Shown here: positions 62,503 through 64,000 of the stretch, in pieces
How positions within the stretch are numbered: the stretch's first letter is position 1
Layout of the letters: every line of letters starts with the position of its first letter
Assembly (NCBI RefSeq): GCF_900103135.1
Contig: NZ_FNGO01000012.1
Coordinates: 1 to 64,000 of the forward strand
Length of the DNA: 64,000 bases
From: Halarsenatibacter silvermanii
GTDB lineage: Bacteria; Bacillota; Halanaerobiia; Halanaerobiales; Halarsenatibacteraceae
Direction: 5' to 3'
Notes under the pieces: generated by a model
The model's database searches: none
Told to the model about the DNA's origin: nothing
Seen by the model: the letters and a program-made list of their open reading frames with translations, nothing else
Position numbers and translations under genes: made by a program

Positions 62503-62517
62503 TCGAGGGGATTAAAC

Positions 62518-63351
62518 TTGGAATATTTAAGCAACAAAAACTTAAAGTTGGCTGCAGTCTTACTGTTGTTATTCATTTTGCTTTTTGCCAATACAGCCAA
62601 TATTGACTTTTATTTTTTCAACTGGCTGGAAAATGGTGTTTACAATTTAATTTCTCCCTTTTTAAATGTCGTCGAGAACGTAATTTCTTCTATAAATAAT
62701 TATTATGTGGCTTTTTTAAAAACCGGTGAAATTCTAGAAGAAAATGAGCGCTTAAGAAAAGAAGTAGCCAGATTGTCCACGGATAATGCAATTTTGGAAG
62801 AAGCCAGAGAACAAAATGAACGTTTTAGAGATCTGCTTTCATTTAGGGGGACAGTACCAGGAGAACCTGATATTTTATCAACTGGTGTTGTTGGTTACAG
62901 TCCTGCTACCTGGCAGAGGATGTTAACCGTTAATTCTGGCAGAAATGATGGTGTAAAAGTTGGCATGCCGGTAATGGGATATCAGGGGAATTTGATAGGC
63001 AGAGTGGAAAAAGCAGGAATGAATTCCTCTCAGGTTAAGCTTATTTCTGATCCCGAGTTTCAGGTAGGAGGACGGGTGGCCAGAAGCGATTCTCGTGCAC
63101 TGGGACTCGTCAGAGGACTGCCTGAAAGTGACGAGGAAGTAATTATGGAGAATATTCGCTGGGATGCAGATATTGAAGAGGGGGATCTCATTGTGACCTC
63201 GGCAGTTTCTGACAATTATCCTCCCGGAATCCCCATTGGAGAAGTAAAGAAAGTAGAAGTAGGCAAACAGGGGTTATCACAGGTGGCAGAGGTTAATCTA
63301 AAAGGCTTTCAAAGGACGGCGGAAGAGGCAGTAATCATAAAAGAGTGGTAA
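62518..63351 (+). CDS. mreC: Rod shape-determining protein MreC
   Basis: 277 residues. N-terminal membrane helix (about 10-28), coiled coil (about 68-105), and the beta-rich MreC domain (GVVGYSPATWQRMLTVNSG, VGMPVMGYQGNLIGRVE, VTSAVSDNYPPGIPIGEV). Links MreB to periplasmic PBPs. TTG start after CGAGGGGATTAAAC, 15 bases from mreB. Confidence 0.93.
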   Translation: MEYLSNKNLKLAAVLLLLFILLFANTANIDFYFFNWLENGVYNLISPFLNVVENVISSINNYYVAFLKTGEILEENERLRKEVARLSTDNAILEEAREQNERFRDLLSFRGTVPGEPDILSTGVVGYSPATWQRMLTVNSGRNDGVKVGMPVMGYQGNLIGRVEKAGMNSSQVKLISDPEFQVGGRVARSDSRALGLVRGLPESDEEVIMENIRWDADIEEGDLIVTSAVSDNYPPGIPIGEVKKVEVGKQGLSQVAEVNLKGFQRTAEEAVIIKEW

Positions 63352-63389
63352 TGATTTATTAAAGCTATTTTATTTTGGGAGGAAAATAG

Positions 63390-63896
63390 ATGCGTGATGT
63401 TCTGGTTTATCTTTTAGTGCTGCTTCTGGTCCTGATTTTACAGGTATCTTTGTTTTCCCGTCTCCCTGCCGCCAGTTATGGCCCGGATCTGATACTGGTT
63501 CTTGTATTTAGTATAGGTTTTTTATTCGGTCCCAAAAAAGGCGGGGGCTTTGGTTTTGCAGCAGGACTTCTACAGGATGTATTGCTCGGAGCAGGCCTGG
63601 GGAATTATACTATTTCGAGAATTATAATTGGCGCTTTTGCCGGTAAAGTTAGAGGAAGGATTTTTCCAGAAAAAATCTTTTTAATCACACCGGTTATTCT
63701 GGGGTTTGCTTTAATCCAGGAGATAATAATTTTTCTTCTTTCAGAAAATGTAATTTTTAGAATAGACTTCAGAAATGCCTTCATCTCGCAATTCCTTCCC
63801 TCTGCCTTATATACTACCCTGGTGGGCATGATAATATATGTGATCATATATTTTTTATTTTTCGGTGGTGGGCAGGACTATGAAGAAGAGGATTAA
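63390..63896 (+). CDS. mreD: Rod shape-determining protein MreD
   Basis: 168 residues, five or six membrane helices, with AASYGPDLILVLVFSIGFLF and GAGLGNYTISRIIIGAFAG in the usual places. ATG follows GGGAGGAAAATAG. Its end overlaps the PBP2 gene by 17 bases. Confidence 0.9.
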   Translation: MRDVLVYLLVLLLVLILQVSLFSRLPAASYGPDLILVLVFSIGFLFGPKKGGGFGFAAGLLQDVLLGAGLGNYTISRIIIGAFAGKVRGRIFPEKIFLITPVILGFALIQEIIIFLLSENVIFRIDFRNAFISQFLPSALYTTLVGMIIYVIIYFLFFGGGQDYEEED

Positions 63897-64000
63897 AGTT
63901 ATAAAGATATTTGTATTAATTGTAGGTATAACTTTTTTGGGCAGGGCTGCTCAGATGCAGATTCTGCATGGAAATTTTTACCACCGTCAGGCTGAAAGCA
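63880..64000 (+). CDS. mrdA: Penicillin-binding protein 2 (elongasome), N-terminal part
   Basis: Forty codons are visible before the window ends. The ATG at 63880 lies inside mreD. A basic start (MKKRIKVIK), a membrane helix (about 9-22), then GRAAQMQILHGNFYHRQAES matches the L-x-x-LQ-V-x-x-G-x-x-Y-x-x-xA-x-x pattern after the membrane anchor of class B PBPs. Context after mreBCD supports PBP2. The catalytic part is outside. Confidence 0.8.
   Translation, partial: MKKRIKVIKIFVLIVGITFLGRAAQMQILHGNFYHRQAES

Noticed and set aside
1-64000. tRNA, rRNA, CRISPR arrays, integrases, origin signals
   Set aside because: None seen on reading both strands of the intergenic stretches; a covariance-model scan would be needed to exclude very divergent cases.

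Overview
The window looks like a chromosomal stretch of an anaerobic, low-to-moderate GC Firmicute, most plausibly a member of the Halanaerobiales. The signs are very acidic proteins throughout, strong GGAGG-type ribosome binding sites, an Rnf complex in the firmicute gene order (C-D-G-E-A-B), a tungsten/molybdenum aldehyde ferredoxin oxidoreductase, an ArsR with an arsenic-type Cys pair, and a Skp/OmpH-like periplasmic protein, which fits a diderm envelope. The assignment rests on gene content only. No rRNA, tRNA, CRISPR array or prophage was seen.

Layout. 1-245: 5' end of a probable insertion-sequence transposase running off the left edge. 447-4001: recD2 and an MscS-type channel. 4122-5107: minimal Tat system on the minus strand. 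5346-11934: a shikimate/aromatic operon led by the tryptophan sensor TRAP (mtrB, aroA, aroF, tyrA, aroC, aroB) and a membrane protein of unknown function. 11939-17825: a stand-alone CCA-type HD protein, a DUF218 protein, cobT, an unknown protein, a bacterial eRF1-like protein (baeRF) and a corrinoid-type methyltransferase. 18040-23016: tldD/tldE and a nine-repeat InlB-B-like surface protein. 23096-27716: arsR with a tiny membrane ORF, then polA-mutM-coaE. 27837-29863: oppD (frameshifted) and oppF without permeases. 29865-37827: hflX, a CsoR-type regulator, an M23 peptidase, a two-component system, a ClC channel, a Skp-like protein and a DUF6485 protein. 38126-39691: aldehyde dehydrogenase.

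39900-48475 is a pterin-cofactor operon: a Moco/Tuco-like riboswitch with a terminator, a P-loop protein, two MoeA paralogues (the second fused to a binding-protein domain), moaA, a moaC-MOSC fusion, mogA, aldehyde ferredoxin oxidoreductase, and a MoaD-like protein that can only start on AUU. Then come a GH65 phosphorylase, a DMT transporter, a DUF212 protein, folC and a SPOR protein. 54403-59430: rnfCDGEAB. 59538-64000: Gx transporter, maf, radC, mreBCD and the start of PBP2.

The most unexpected non-coding signal is a ~160-bp repeat present twice (15327-15501 plus, 37949-38125 minus). Each copy starts directly after the stop codon of a co-oriented gene and sits between convergent genes. Other points of note are a TRAP protein lacking the RNA-contacting Arg, several genes with rare or displaced start codons, an oppD frameshift in a G-run, and an IS-type inverted repeat that would lock the transposase ribosome binding site in read-through transcripts.
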